Positions 19,712-30,431 of a stretch of DNA of 64,000 bases are shown here, piece by piece; within the stretch, counting starts at the first letter, position 1, and each line of letters starts with the position of its first letter. The position numbers and the translations under genes are program-made. This stretch comes from Avibacterium avium (GTDB taxonomy: Bacteria > Pseudomonadota > Gammaproteobacteria > Enterobacterales > Pasteurellaceae). Under the pieces are notes generated by a model. That model was given only the letters and a program-made list of their open reading frames with translations. It was not told the origin of the DNA and ran no database searches. Location: assembly GCF_900454535.1 (NCBI RefSeq), contig NZ_UGSP01000001.1:2043501-2107500 (forward strand), in the 5' to 3' direction.

Positions 19712-21700
19712 TCATAAAAGAATTTTTGGCTTTTGCAACCATCGTTTTACTTCTTCGCGACAAGCTTGCAACCATTGCTTTTTGCCCGTGTTTGGTAAGA
19801 TTTTTTGTTCACAATACGCCGACAACAAAGGCAATGTTTCCCCTTGATTGCCCCATAATAAACGACGAATAGCCGGGATCGTGCTGGCTAAATTTCGCTG
19901 ATAATGCGCAAAATAATGTAGCGCTTTGATGTCTTGCTCATTCAAGAAAAAATCCCTTTCTTGTTGTCCTTGTGGGCATAGCTGCGAGGCTAAAGGGTGA
20001 AAAGATAAAGGCATATCCCGCTCAAATTGCGCCACTAATTGTGCGCAAAAATCTTGCCCTGCACCACTTAATCCTTTTACGCTAATTGCACTATAACAAC
20101 CGCTGCTGGCTTCTTTATGGCTGCCTAAATACACCAAATTAAACCCACACTTTTGCCAGAATTGAGCGAGCTCGAGCGTGTAGCCAAAACTCACCGATAA
20201 AAAATCTTGCGTGCGATCTTGGTTCTGCAGACTTGGCTCATTCACTTCTGCCATTAGCGCCTGCCCTATCCCTTGATGTTGCCATTTGGGTTGCACGGCA
20301 ATGCGAGAAATGCGTGCAGAACTCAGCTTGCACGCCGATTCATTTAGGCTTGCTTGGCACAATATTTGCGCCACTAAATTGCCTTTCGGACGGCGGATAC
20401 CTTGCATTATGCCTTCAATCAACGTGCTGTCCTTCATTCCCCCTTCATTCAGTAGCCAAAGCGCACCCAATAAATGCTGATTGAATTTTGCCAGTAAAAA
20501 TTGCTGATGCTTGCCATCGAGCAAACGACGTAAATCCACGGGGGACGTTTTATAATGAGCGAGAGTTAGCAATCCGTAAAAATCTTCATATTCCCCTTGC
20601 TGAAAAAGGCCGTGGCTATGATGCCAATGAAAATGCAAGTCTGCATTCGGGACGAAATTAGGCTGAGCTAATTGGTTTTCTGCTTCTAATAAAAGCAAAT
20701 CAGAAATAAAAGGCTCGATCAGATCATCAGCTCGCCAACGCAACGGGGTGCTGAGTTCAAAATGTTGCAAAGTGCGGTGATTTTTTTGCATAAATTTAAG
20801 CAAGAAACCGCGCCCCGTTCCTTCATAGCTTTGTATCGTGGTGGTACATAAAATCGCCCGAAAATGTGCTGTGAGCTGCATTAATAAAGGTAGCGGGATC
20901 ATCGCTGCTTCATCAATGATCAACCAATGATCGTTAAATTTATCGGGCTCTTGTTGCACTTGTTGAGCGAGATCATCGGGCGCAATAAAAGGCAACTCTT
21001 TCTCAGCAAAATCTTGTAAAATTTGCACCGCACTTTTATTGGGCGCAGTGAGAATCACCTTGTCTAAATGGGCGGCAAATAATCCTGCCAAGGCGGATTT
21101 TCCCCGCCCACGCTTGGCGGTGATCACATTAATTTCTTTCGGAGCATTTAATAGCTGTTGCAAAATGCGTTGTTGCTCCTGCGTGGCAGAATGAAAGGAC
21201 TGTATCGGCTCAATGGCTGAGTTATGCGGTGCGGGTAAAAAGCTATCGCCATTTTGTTGCTGATAAATAGGAAAGCCGTATTCACGCACTTTTTGTTGCA
21301 TAAATTGGACAAAATTTGGTGTGCAAATGCCTTGCGGAACACCGCTCCAACGCTGGCTATCCAAATCAATTTGCGTGGCTAAATGTTGCCAATGGTTGAA
21401 CAATAAATAAAGCTGCCCACCCGCTTGTAATGTACCTGCGGCAATGGCAAGGGCGTCAAGATTTAGGCTTTGTCTGGAATCGTAAATAATCAGGGAATGT
21501 TCGCGCCCAAGCTGATTTTTCGCTTTGCTAAAAGGAATGGGCGTGATGTTTTGAGCGGGCAAAAGTACGGTGCAATTTTCATCAAAAAAAAGCACCGCAC
21601 TTTGTTTTTCAAAGCGATCTAAGCCAGAAAATAAGGGAGAAAGTTGAGTCTGTAACCACGCATTTTCCCCAACGAAGATACAAAGCTGACGTGGCTGCAA
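19712..21700 (-). CDS. tmcA: tRNA(Met) cytidine acetyltransferase
   Basis: TmcA makes N4-acetylcytidine at the wobble position of elongator tRNA-Met using acetyl-CoA and ATP. The 662-residue protein has an N-terminal DUF1726-like part, a helicase-like ATPase with Walker A KRGRGKSALAG and Walker B LIIDEAAMIP, and a GNAT domain with the CoA loop QPKWQHQGIGQALM. The apparent start is TTG at 21700, 2 bp after the ybeY stop; no ATG lies nearby, so the exact start is uncertain. Confidence 0.93.
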   Translation of the reverse strand: MQPRQLCIFVGENAWLQTQLSPLFSGLDRFEKQSAVLFFDENCTVLLPAQNITPIPFSKAKNQLGREHSLIIYDSRQSLNLDALAIAAGTLQAGGQLYLLFNHWQHLATQIDLDSQRWSGVPQGICTPNFVQFMQQKVREYGFPIYQQQNGDSFLPAPHNSAIEPIQSFHSATQEQQRILQQLLNAPKEINVITAKRGRGKSALAGLFAAHLDKVILTAPNKSAVQILQDFAEKELPFIAPDDLAQQVQQEPDKFNDHWLIIDEAAMIPLPLLMQLTAHFRAILCTTTIQSYEGTGRGFLLKFMQKNHRTLQHFELSTPLRWRADDLIEPFISDLLLLEAENQLAQPNFVPNADLHFHWHHSHGLFQQGEYEDFYGLLTLAHYKTSPVDLRRLLDGKHQQFLLAKFNQHLLGALWLLNEGGMKDSTLIEGIMQGIRRPKGNLVAQILCQASLNESACKLSSARISRIAVQPKWQHQGIGQALMAEVNEPSLQNQDRTQDFLSVSFGYTLELAQFWQKCGFNLVYLGSHKEASSGCYSAISVKGLSGAGQDFCAQLVAQFERDMPLSFHPLASQLCPQGQQERDFFLNEQDIKALHYFAHYQRNLASTIPAIRRLLWGNQGETLPLLSAYCEQKILPNTGKKQWLQACREEVKRWLQKPKILL

Positions 21701-21702
21701 GG

Positions 21703-22170
21703 CTAGGCTTTTTCCGCTAAATAAGGATCGGCAAAGCCAAGATCTTGCATTATTTCCGTTTCAAGGCTTTCCATTTCTTCTGCTTCATCATCTTCAATGT
21801 GGTCGTAGCCCAGTAAATGCAAACAGCCGTGTACGACCATATGCGCCCAATGTGCCATTAAGGGTTTGCCTTGTTCTTGCGCTTCTCGTTCCACCACTTG
21901 GCGGCAAATAACTAAATCGCCGAGCAGCGGCAATTCCACTTCTTCAGGGCATTCAAAAGGAAAGGAAAGCACGTTGGTTGGATAATCCTTACCACGATAA
22001 GTGGCGTTTAAGCTTTGGCTTTCCGCTTCGTCCACCACGCGAATGGTGATCTCAGGTTGCAGGTTTTCTGCTTGCACAGCGGCGGTTGCCCATTGTTGGA
22101 ATTGTTGTTCTGTGGGCAAGTTTTCGCTATTTTCTGCTGCGATTTGTAAATCAACGATGACATCTTTCAT
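21703..22170 (-). CDS. ybeY: Endoribonuclease YbeY
   Basis: YbeY is a zinc-dependent RNase needed for 16S rRNA 3' end maturation and ribosome quality control. The zinc motif [11 protein letters not shown] is intact. I start at the ATG at 22170, whose ATGA overlaps the phoH stop by 4 bp; the longer open frame upstream is low-complexity and antisense-like. This gives 155 residues, the family length. Confidence 0.96.
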   Translation of the reverse strand: MKDVIVDLQIAAENSENLPTEQQFQQWATAAVQAENLQPEITIRVVDEAESQSLNATYRGKDYPTNVLSFPFECPEEVELPLLGDLVICRQVVEREAQEQGKPLMAHWAHMVVHGCLHLLGYDHIEDDEAEEMESLETEIMQDLGFADPYLAEKA

Positions 22171-23282
22171 TCTGTTTCTTCTCGTTCTAAAGCCTGTTGT
22201 TTCGCCTGTTCTTGCTGACGCTGTAAGGCACGTTCTTGACGGCGAATTTCTTCCTGTTCGTCCCATTTATCATAGGCTTGCACCACTTTGGCAACCACTG
22301 GATGGCGAACAATGTCTTTACTGTCAAAATAATTAAAGCTCAATTCTGGCACATTTTCCAGCACTTCAATGGCGTGGCGTAAGCCTGATTTTTGGCTGCG
22401 TGGCAAGTCAATTTGCGTGATGTCGCCTGTTATCACCGCTTTAGAATTAAACCCAATACGAGTTAAAAACATTTTCATTTGCTCGGTAGTAGTATTTTGG
22501 CTTTCATCTAAAATGATAAAGCTATCATTCAGCGTGCGTCCACGCATATAAGCCAGCGGTGCGATTTCAATCACATTGCGCTCCATTAATTTCTGTACTT
22601 TTTCAAAGCCCAGCATTTCAAATAAAGCATCATAGAGCGGTCGTAAATAAGGCTCAATTTTTTGCCCTAAATCCCCCGGCAAAAAGCCCAATTTTTCCCC
22701 TGCTTCCACCGCAGGGCGAGTAAGCAAAATGCGGCGCACTTCTTGTCGCTCTAAGGCTTCCACCGCTGCAGCCACGGCAAGAAAAGTTTTCCCTGTGCCT
22801 GCTGGCCCAATACCAAAACTGATGTCATAACGCAAAATATTGTGCAAATATTGAATTTGATTTGCGCCACGAGGTTTAATTAAGCCACGCTTGGTTTTAA
22901 TTGTGGTTTGATACACTTTTGGCACCGCATTTTGTTCTGCTTGTTCAGTATCTTGTTGTAATAACATTCGATTTTCCTGAATGGCTAAATGCACATCAGA
23001 CAAATCAATTTCTTTCACCACGCCACGCACTGGTGCGGTTTCCAAATACAATGTTTGGATCAACGCCGCTACTTTATTTAACAATTTCGCGTGATGAGAT
23101 TTTGGATTGGGATCCTTCGATTTCAGCGTAAAGGTAAAATTACGCCGTGCAATATCCAAGAAAAATTCTTTTTCGATCAACTGGATATTTTCATCAAATG
23201 CCCCGCACAACGCCTGCAAACGGGCATTATCTTGCGGTTCAAGAGTAAAGGTTTCGCTTAGTTCGCTCATTGGGGTGGACAA
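22167..23282 (-). CDS. ybeZ: PhoH-like ATPase (YbeZ)
   Basis: A cytoplasmic P-loop NTPase of the PhoH family, often encoded with ybeY and thought to act in RNA metabolism. Walker A is [12 protein letters not shown] and Walker B is [15 protein letters not shown] at 23282 has AAGGA seven bases upstream; the alternative ATG at 23270 has no clear ribosome site. It heads the ybeZ-ybeY-tmcA unit. Confidence 0.93.
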   Translation of the reverse strand: MSTPMSELSETFTLEPQDNARLQALCGAFDENIQLIEKEFFLDIARRNFTFTLKSKDPNPKSHHAKLLNKVAALIQTLYLETAPVRGVVKEIDLSDVHLAIQENRMLLQQDTEQAEQNAVPKVYQTTIKTKRGLIKPRGANQIQYLHNILRYDISFGIGPAGTGKTFLAVAAAVEALERQEVRRILLTRPAVEAGEKLGFLPGDLGQKIEPYLRPLYDALFEMLGFEKVQKLMERNVIEIAPLAYMRGRTLNDSFIILDESQNTTTEQMKMFLTRIGFNSKAVITGDITQIDLPRSQKSGLRHAIEVLENVPELSFNYFDSKDIVRHPVVAKVVQAYDKWDEQEEIRRQERALQRQQEQAKQQALEREETE

Positions 23283-23549
23283 GTTGTGTTCCTTTCTATT
23301 TTTCAGTTGTTGGCAACATCATTTGATTGTTAGTGGGAATATTATCACGTTTTAAATACAGGCTCTAATGCTCTTTAAGAAATTCTCTTTTTGCAGAAAT
23401 GTGAAAAATCTCTCATTTTTGATAGAAAATAAGAATAATTCTGTGAAGAATATCACGAAGTGAAATGATCCTTGTTTACTTCAAAATGGAGTAAAAATAC
23501 TATCAAGCTTGAGATTTTCTCTATTTCACTTCAACAAAAAGGATGCCCT

Positions 23550-26500
23550 ATGAAAAAAACAACATTGGCAGCTTTAATTTCTTCATGCCTTATCAGCCAA
23601 TATGCCATGGCGAGTAGCGAAGGAATCTTAGATTTCAAATCAAACACTGAATTATTTAAACCAATTAATATTACAGAAACCTTCACTAAAAATGATGTCT
23701 TTAATTTAGAAAATGGTTCTTTAACTTTTGGTTTTAAAACCAATGCAGGGGATAATGTTTATTCTCTTTTAGGGGCTTCTACTCAAGGTGCTCACACAAA
23801 TCACTATATTAATTTCTATATGTCAAGGAAACAAGGTACGGATACCTTTGGCTTAGAATTAAGAAATAAGAATAATTATTTAATTAATAACTCATTACTT
23901 ACTGCTAAGATAAACAATAAGAATAAAGATTATCAAACTATTACCTATACCTTTGATAAAGAAAATAATCAAATTAAAATTTATGTAAATGGCGAATTAA
24001 AACAAACTCATAATAATTCAAAATTCTTCAAAGATATTGAGAACTTAAATATTGCTTATTTAGGAAAAACGCCAAGAAGTTCTGGTAATGATATGCGTTT
24101 TAGTGGAAATATTTATTCTGCGGGAGTTACCGAACAAGTATTATCAGAAGAAGAAATCAAAGCACTACACAAAGAGTTAGCCGAAACTTATCGCCGAAAT
24201 GAAGTTGAGTTTGCTGATAAGCATCGCGCTTCGGGAGCAATGCTTACCGAAAAAGAATCGCTCTTTCAACCAAATCAAGATGGCGCAAGAAACTACCGTA
24301 TTCCTTCTTTATTCACTACACAAAATGGCGTTGTTATTGCCGCTATCGACAAACGTTGGCAACATTCTGCCGACTGGGGAAATATTGACACAGCAATCCG
24401 CCGCAGTTTTGATGGTGGCTTAACTTGGCAAAAAAGCCAAACAGTGATTGATCTTGCTAGCCAATCTTATGGCGGTCAAAATTCCGCCTTCTTAATCGAT
24501 CCACTTATGGTGCAAGACAAACGCAACGGGCGTGTCTTTATGATTGTAGATATGTTCCCTGAAACAAAAGGATTCTTTGGGATCAAAAATCAAAATGCCG
24601 AAGGTTCGGGTTATAAAAATATTGGTGGAAAATATTATCAATTATTAACTGACGAATATAACAATCGTTATACTATTCGTGAAAATGGTATTGTTTATAA
24701 TGATAAAAATAAACCAACAGATTATCGTGTCGTTATTAATGGCAATCCTGAATTGGCATTTAAAGATCTTGGGGATTTATATCAAGGTGATATGCGTTTA
24801 GGCAATATTTATTTGCAAACTAAAAATCCAAATAATGATAGTGCGCCACTTAAATCAACTATCACCAGCAATTTATGGCTAACTTATAGTGATGATGACG
24901 GCGAAACTTGGTCTAATCCTGTCAATATCAATCCACAAGTGAAAGCAGATTGGATGCGCTTTATGGGAACAGGTCCCGGAACAGGGATTCAACTTAAAGA
25001 CGGCTCTTTAGTGATGCCTGTTTACTACACCAATAGCAATAATAAACAAGCGGCTGCAGTGATTATCAGCAAAGACGGGGGAAAAACTTGGGAACGCGGT
25101 GAATCCCCAATTGATAGCAGATTTGCGGCACAAGGCGGATCACGTCTGCTTAACGGCACTTATGGCTATGAAATTACTGAATCCCAAGTGATTGAATTAG
25201 ACAACGGACAATTAAAACTCTTTTCTCGTGTAACGCCGCATAATCGCGTTCATATTTCCACCAGTTATGATGGCGGTTACACTTGGGAAAAAGACATTAT
25301 TTTAGATGATGTGCTATTAGAACCTTATTGCCAACTTTCCGTGATTAAATATTCCAAACGTATTAATGGCAAAGAACATATCCTTTTTGCTAATCCACAT
25401 TCTAACGGTCGTAATAATGGCAAAGTTTGGCTCGGTGAAGTACAAGAAGATGGTTCTATCGAATGGAAATATACCACCACAATTACACCAAATAATTATG
25501 CCTATAGTAGCTTAACTGAATTACCAAATGGCGATATTGGCTTGCTTTATGAAGGTGCGGAAGGAAAAATTGAATTTGTCCGCTTAAATATTCAAGAGCT
25601 TGTTTGGAAAAATAATATCTTGCATCGTGATAAACGAAACACACCATTTGAATATGCCCGCAATAGTACCGCTGCTGAAACGTTCTATAAAATTGGTGAT
25701 GGCGAAATTATTAAAATTGGTGAAGGTGTAAATCCTGCCAAAATCATTGTTAATGAAGGCACATTAGGTCTAAAACAGCAAGAAAAAGAAGGTAAAATCC
25801 AAGCCTATTCTGAAATTCTTGTAAACCCTGATGGCACAGTAAAATTATATGGTGAAAATCAAATTAAAGCCGAAAATCTTAGCTTAAATAAAGGAATGTT
25901 TGACTTAAATGGAAATAATTTCACCATTGAAAATGGTGAGGATAAAGGGCTGCAAGCCGCAACAATTAATGGAAATATTATTAATAGTAATTCCACTGAC
26001 ACTAGCACGCTCAACTATCTGCAATCTGGAGAAAGAAAAATTAAGGGCGAAATACTCGGTGATGATAAGGGTAAATTAAATTTTGCCTATAAACCGACCG
26101 CACTTAATAATAACCACTTAACTTTAGAAACAAACTCAACCTTAAACGAGCTTACCATCAATCAAGGTGAAATAATTTATGCACCTGATACTTCACATTT
26201 AACGCAAAATGCAAATTTAGCGAAGAATGCAACATTAAGCATAAAAGATAATGTAATTGCTCGCTTTGATAGCTTTGCACTTGATGACACCAGCCAAATT
26301 AATGCGGATATTAGTGCCGACCAAACAAGCCGTTTATTTGCAGATACGCAAGGTCAAGGTAGCTTAAGCAAAAATGGAGAGGGTACATTATATTTAATTG
26401 GTCAATTCAATCACACAGGAAAAACCTTGTTAAATCAAGGGGTAACTGTTTTAGAGGGTGAGCTTAATAATTCACCATTATATATTCAAGAAAATGCCAG

Positions 26501-28412
26501 TTTAGCGGGGGATGGTATAATTAATTCACACGCTTACTGGCGGGCTAATTCCCATATTATTCCTAATAAAAATCAGCAATTCACAAATGCCTCAAATGGC
26601 AATAAATCGGGGAATACTCATTTCCAACCAAAAACCTTGTCGTTTTCTGACGTTACTAATGAAGGAGCAGATATCACATTAAATGTAGATAATCCTTCCG
26701 AAAATATAGCTGAATGGCGATCAGATCGTGTACTTATTAATGGCAATCTAACGACTGAACAATCTATTCCTGTAAATATTAATTTACAGCATAATCATAT
26801 TGGGCGCTCAGATATAAATAGCAATAATCGCTATGATGCCAATGAAGGGATTTCACTAATCCAAGTGAAAGGACAACCAAGTCGCCTTGATGCCTTTAAT
26901 TTGGCGAAAGCTGTTCATAATGATGAAAGCCATATTAATCGCTACGCCTTAGTCAGCATTGAAAAAGGGGCAAGTGCGGCAAGTGAAAATAGTTTTGGTG
27001 AGAACAATAGCGATTTCTACGATTACCGCTTACAAACCTTGTTAATCAATGAAAAAGGTGAAGCGTTATCACCAATCATTAAAGCGCCTCAAGAGCCACC
27101 TAAAGAGGAAAGCCCTAAACCTGATGACACAGCTACACCTACTCCACCAACCGCAGATACGGCAGTAACCCCACCTGCAAATCAAGATGAAAGAAAGACT
27201 GATGGCAGCAGTGAACCTGCTTCCCCTGCGGATGATGCCACGGTAACTCAGCCTTCAAACAAAGATGAAGACAATGCCAATACGCCTTCCCCTGTAGATA
27301 ACACTGCGACAACGCCATCTTCAGATCAAGATGAAGATAACGTAGATAACGCTACGGATAGCACTGTGCCTGCTGAGGATACTGCGGTAACCCCATCTTC
27401 AAATCAAAATGAAGATAGTGCAGATAACGCTACGGGTAGCAGCGTGCCTGCTGAGGATACCGCGGTAACGCCATTAGCAGGCGCAACAACTTCAAGTGCT
27501 TCAACCTATCGCCCAGCATTAAATAGCCAAGTGCCTGCCTATTTGGTAACGAATTTAGCTTTGTTAGAACATAGTTATATGCAGGCTCAGATCTTTGCGC
27601 AAAATATTACGCAAGGCACGAAAAATTTCTATGTTTTACAACAACATCGTAAAGCCACTTATAATAGCAATCTTGGCTTTGGAGATTATGGCTATGGCTA
27701 CAAATCCACCACAAATAGCACTCTATTTGGCGGTCGTCTTGATCTCAACGATAAACATCACCTTCACTTAGGACTTGCTCTCAGTAAATTCTCAGTTGAA
27801 CCAAAAACCACAGAAATTGAAGGCAGTAGTTCTGCAAAATATAACTCTGTGGGAGTATTGTTCACCTTAGAGAATCAACTGACCGAACAAAGCTATGTTA
27901 ATCTTAATGGAAACTATCAATATATGCGCGGTAAAATTTCCACTTCACAACATAAAGATTTAGCCAAAGTGAGAGGCCATTCTTGGGGCATTGGTGCAGA
28001 AACAGGCTATCATTTCTTGATAAATGAAGTCCGTTTAACGCCGATTATTGCGTTACAATACCAAAGTAGTAAAGCCAATATTGAGGATCATACCTTCAGT
28101 TGGAATATCAATAATGATCGACAATATATTTTCACTCAACAAATTGGGGGTGAAATTGCGTGGAAATCATTGAAACTCCGTACAATGTATGAACACAATA
28201 CAGGAAATACTCCTGTCTTAACCCTCAATGATGGAACAACCCAGCAATACAAAACGGGTAAATTAGGCAACTCCTTATTATTCTCTGCCAGCGCAGGTTA
28301 TGATATTACGCCAAACCTAAACATCAGTGCCCAAATTAGTCATAGAAAATCCCTTTCTGACTATGGATTAAAACAAACTAATTTAGCTGTTAAATTAGAA
28401 TATCAGTTCTAA
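23550..28412 (+). CDS. Sialidase autotransporter with lectin-like domain
   Basis: A 1620-residue secreted exo-sialidase predicted to release host sialic acids from the cell surface. A signal peptide covers residues 1-22 (ends AMA). Residues about 30-210 resemble a LamG-type lectin domain. The catalytic propeller begins at YRIPSLF with the first Arg at 250, the likely acid/base Asp at 275 (HSADWGN) and nucleophile Tyr at 652 (YAYSSL). Four Asp boxes are visible (SFDGGLTW, SDDDGETW, SKDGGKTW, SYDGGYTW). A beta-helix-like passenger follows, then a Pro/Asp-rich repeated linker and a C-terminal autotransporter barrel ending LEYQF. The start was moved from an in-frame codon at 23472 to the ATG at 23550, which has AAAAGGA upstream. 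It resembles Pasteurella NanB-type enzymes. Adenine-rich codons and position between housekeeping genes suggest an accessory gene. Confidence 0.93.
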   Translation: MKKTTLAALISSCLISQYAMASSEGILDFKSNTELFKPINITETFTKNDVFNLENGSLTFGFKTNAGDNVYSLLGASTQGAHTNHYINFYMSRKQGTDTFGLELRNKNNYLINNSLLTAKINNKNKDYQTITYTFDKENNQIKIYVNGELKQTHNNSKFFKDIENLNIAYLGKTPRSSGNDMRFSGNIYSAGVTEQVLSEEEIKALHKELAETYRRNEVEFADKHRASGAMLTEKESLFQPNQDGARNYRIPSLFTTQNGVVIAAIDKRWQHSADWGNIDTAIRRSFDGGLTWQKSQTVIDLASQSYGGQNSAFLIDPLMVQDKRNGRVFMIVDMFPETKGFFGIKNQNAEGSGYKNIGGKYYQLLTDEYNNRYTIRENGIVYNDKNKPTDYRVVINGNPELAFKDLGDLYQGDMRLGNIYLQTKNPNNDSAPLKSTITSNLWLTYSDDDGETWSNPVNINPQVKADWMRFMGTGPGTGIQLKDGSLVMPVYYTNSNNKQAAAVIISKDGGKTWERGESPIDSRFAAQGGSRLLNGTYGYEITESQVIELDNGQLKLFSRVTPHNRVHISTSYDGGYTWEKDIILDDVLLEPYCQLSVIKYSKRINGKEHILFANPHSNGRNNGKVWLGEVQEDGSIEWKYTTTITPNNYAYSSLTELPNGDIGLLYEGAEGKIEFVRLNIQELVWKNNILHRDKRNTPFEYARNSTAAETFYKIGDGEIIKIGEGVNPAKIIVNEGTLGLKQQEKEGKIQAYSEILVNPDGTVKLYGENQIKAENLSLNKGMFDLNGNNFTIENGEDKGLQAATINGNIINSNSTDTSTLNYLQSGERKIKGEILGDDKGKLNFAYKPTALNNNHLTLETNSTLNELTINQGEIIYAPDTSHLTQNANLAKNATLSIKDNVIARFDSFALDDTSQINADISADQTSRLFADTQGQGSLSKNGEGTLYLIGQFNHTGKTLLNQGVTVLEGELNNSPLYIQENASLAGDGIINSHAYWRANSHIIPNKNQQFTNASNGNKSGNTHFQPKTLSFSDVTNEGADITLNVDNPSENIAEWRSDRVLINGNLTTEQSIPVNINLQHNHIGRSDINSNNRYDANEGISLIQVKGQPSRLDAFNLAKAVHNDESHINRYALVSIEKGASAASENSFGENNSDFYDYRLQTLLINEKGEALSPIIKAPQEPPKEESPKPDDTATPTPPTADTAVTPPANQDERKTDGSSEPASPADDATVTQPSNKDEDNANTPSPVDNTATTPSSDQDEDNVDNATDSTVPAEDTAVTPSSNQNEDSADNATGSSVPAEDTAVTPLAGATTSSASTYRPALNSQVPAYLVTNLALLEHSYMQAQIFAQNITQGTKNFYVLQQHRKATYNSNLGFGDYGYGYKSTTNSTLFGGRLDLNDKHHLHLGLALSKFSVEPKTTEIEGSSSAKYNSVGVLFTLENQLTEQSYVNLNGNYQYMRGKISTSQHKDLAKVRGHSWGIGAETGYHFLINEVRLTPIIALQYQSSKANIEDHTFSWNINNDRQYIFTQQIGGEIAWKSLKLRTMYEHNTGNTPVLTLNDGTTQQYKTGKLGNSLLFSASAGYDITPNLNISAQISHRKSLSDYGLKQTNLAVKLEYQF
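27156..27473 (+). repeat. Imperfect repeats encoding the Pro/Asp linker of the sialidase
   Basis: The motif DTAVTP or a variant (DATVTQ, NTATTP) recurs five times, each usually followed by an acidic Asn/Asp stretch. The last two units (27330-27407 and 27408-27473) are nearly identical at the DNA level with a 78-bp period, which is 26 codons. Length change by recombination would stay in frame. Confidence 0.85.
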
Positions 28413-28420
28413 TAAACCAT

Positions 28421-28448
28421 AAAGGGATGGCTTAAAAACCATCCCTTT
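28421..28448. terminator. Hairpin between the sialidase gene and queH
   Basis: A perfect 10-bp inverted repeat (28421-28430 with 28439-28448) and an 8-nt loop separate two convergent genes. T-runs are short, so strength is uncertain. Confidence 0.65.
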
Positions 28449-28454
28449 AACTCA

Positions 28455-29198
28455 TTAATCATTGGTGTAATACAATTTACCAATTTCAATTTTTTGTCTG
28501 CCGTTGGCTTCGCGCCATTTGTTGGTATCACGCAAGGAATAAACGCAGCCGCAATATTCTTGTTGGTAGAAACGTTCGCGTTTGCTGATTTCGATCATTC
28601 GTTGTGAACCACCGCCTTTACGCCAGTTGTAATCCCAATATTCCACATCATCATATTTTGCCGCCGCGCGGTGCCCGCAACCGTTAATTTGGTTCATATC
28701 TTTCCAGCGAGAAATGCCTAAACAACTTGTAAACACGGGGAAACCATTTTCGTGCGCATATTGTGCGGCTTTTTCAAAACGCATATCAAAGCACATTGTG
28801 CAGCGAATGCCACGCTCTGGCTCGTTTTCCATTCCTTTCGCACGATCGAACCAGTTTTGCCGATCATAATCTGCGTCAATAAAAGGAATGCCAAATTTTT
28901 CTGCAAAGCGGATATTTTCTTCTTTACGGATTAAATATTCTTTTAACGGGTGAATATTCGGGTTGTAGAAATAAATGGTAAATTCAATGCCTGAGGCCAA
29001 AATAGCTTCCATCACTTCACCCGAGCAAGGGGCGCAGCAAGAATGGAGCAGCAATTTTTGGTGTCCATTTGGCAAGGTTAATTTTTCACGCACAAAAGGC
29101 GCGTTCGGATCTTTTTTCGCTTTACGCGAAGTGCGGTGCGATTTTTGTGAAAATTCCACCGCACTTTTGTTTGTTTCGTGATTGGTTTGTTGTTCCAT
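28455..29198 (-). CDS. queH: Epoxyqueuosine reductase QueH
   Basis: QueH carries out the last step of queuosine synthesis, reducing epoxyqueuosine in tRNA, and replaces the unrelated QueG. The DUF208 cysteine set is present: [23 protein letters not shown] and YCGCVYSL. Start is the ATG at 29198 (247 residues) rather than a TTG two codons earlier. The N-terminal 40 residues are Lys/Ser-rich and poorly conserved. In H. influenzae the same gene is next to ispB. Confidence 0.93.
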   Translation of the reverse strand: MEQQTNHETNKSAVEFSQKSHRTSRKAKKDPNAPFVREKLTLPNGHQKLLLHSCCAPCSGEVMEAILASGIEFTIYFYNPNIHPLKEYLIRKEENIRFAEKFGIPFIDADYDRQNWFDRAKGMENEPERGIRCTMCFDMRFEKAAQYAHENGFPVFTSCLGISRWKDMNQINGCGHRAAAKYDDVEYWDYNWRKGGGSQRMIEISKRERFYQQEYCGCVYSLRDTNKWREANGRQKIEIGKLYYTND

Positions 29199-29222
29199 AA
29201 TCAATAATAGCTAAAAATAAAA

Positions 29223-30194
29223 TTAAGTTGTTCTATCCACTGATAAATAAGCCAAAGAAATCAGTGCTTGTTTATACTCACTTTCAGGCAAAATGGCAAT
29301 GGCATCAATGGCTTTTTGTGCTTCTTGACGTGCGCGGTCGATGGTGTATTCAATGGAGCCATATTGCGCCATTATGGCAAGCACGTCATTTAAAATTTCA
29401 CGTTGCCCACCTTGTTCAATGGCATTGCGAATAAGCTGGCGTTGGTTTTCATCGCTGTTATGCATTGCGTGTAATAATGGTAAGGTCGGTTTGCCTTCAG
29501 CAAGATCATCACCAATATTTTTGCCTAAGGTTTGCGCGTCTGCTTGATAATCCAACACATCATCAATAAGTTGGAATGCAGTGCCGAGATAGCGTCCGTA
29601 TTGTTGCAATGCAAGCTCTTGCGCTTCGCTCGCCCCTGCGACAATGGCGGAACACTGCGTTGCTGCCTCAAATAAACGCGCAGTTTTGCTATAAATAACA
29701 CGCATATAGCTTTCTTCTGTGGTATCAGGATCGTTCATATTCATCAATTGTTGAACTTCCCCTTCCGCAATCACATTGGTGGCATCAGACATTATTTTTA
29801 GAATTTTCAGCGAGTTAGTATCCGTCATTAGCTGAAAAGAGCGGGTATAAATGTAATCGCCCACCAACACGCTGGCCGCATTGCCAAATTCACTATTGGC
29901 CGTGGGTTTGCCGCGGCGCATTTCTGATTCGTCCACCACGTCATCGTGCAACAAGGTTGCAGTATGGGTAAACTCAATGAAAGTGGCACAATTAATATGC
30001 TCTTCCCCTTGATAACCCAGCGCATTAGCAGCCAACACGGCAAGCATTGGGCGAATGCGTTTGCCACCACTTTGAATTAAGTAATAACCCAGCTGATTAA
30101 TCAGCGGTACGTCAGAATTAAGCTGCGCCAAAATTTTGGCATTAACTTTCTGCATATCCTCATTGATGAGCATTTGGATTGCATTTATATCCAT
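29223..30194 (-). CDS. ispB: Octaprenyl diphosphate synthase
   Basis: IspB makes the C40 side chain for ubiquinone and menaquinone. The two Asp-rich motifs are LLHDDVVDES and LIDDVLDYQAD; GGKRIRPM binds isopentenyl diphosphate. The ATG at 30194 aligns with the E. coli start and gives 323 residues, the same length; the open frame continues to 30233 without support. It diverges from rplU. Confidence 0.96.
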   Translation of the reverse strand: MDINAIQMLINEDMQKVNAKILAQLNSDVPLINQLGYYLIQSGGKRIRPMLAVLAANALGYQGEEHINCATFIEFTHTATLLHDDVVDESEMRRGKPTANSEFGNAASVLVGDYIYTRSFQLMTDTNSLKILKIMSDATNVIAEGEVQQLMNMNDPDTTEESYMRVIYSKTARLFEAATQCSAIVAGASEAQELALQQYGRYLGTAFQLIDDVLDYQADAQTLGKNIGDDLAEGKPTLPLLHAMHNSDENQRQLIRNAIEQGGQREILNDVLAIMAQYGSIEYTIDRARQEAQKAIDAIAILPESEYKQALISLAYLSVDRTT

Positions 30195-30328
30195 AAGATT
30201 GCGTTTATCTATCATTGTGAATGTGTTTATCATTGCCTAAAGTGCGGTTGATTTTACCTGATTTTCTTGGCTTTCTGAAATCAAACCAGCGTAAATCTAA
30301 CTTTTTTTATTTTATTGCAAATAAATTC

Positions 30329-30357
30329 TTGCTATCGGGTTTGTTTTTCCGTAGAAT
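30329..30357 (+). promoter_or_regulatory. rplU promoter
   Basis: TTGCTA (30329-30334) and TAGAAT (30352-30357) are 17 bp apart, about 75 bp before the L21 start codon, and fit a strong sigma-70 promoter. Confidence 0.65.
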
Positions 30358-30431
30358 TTGCGACCTATTTATATGAATTTTGATGTGCTAAATGAATTAA
30401 ACATTAAAGCACAATGTATAGCGGAGTATTT

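Noticed and set aside
22171-22266. N-terminal extension of ybeY
   Set aside because: Arg/Thr/Ser-rich sequence that overlaps phoH in another frame; family alignment and ATGA coupling support the ATG at 22170.
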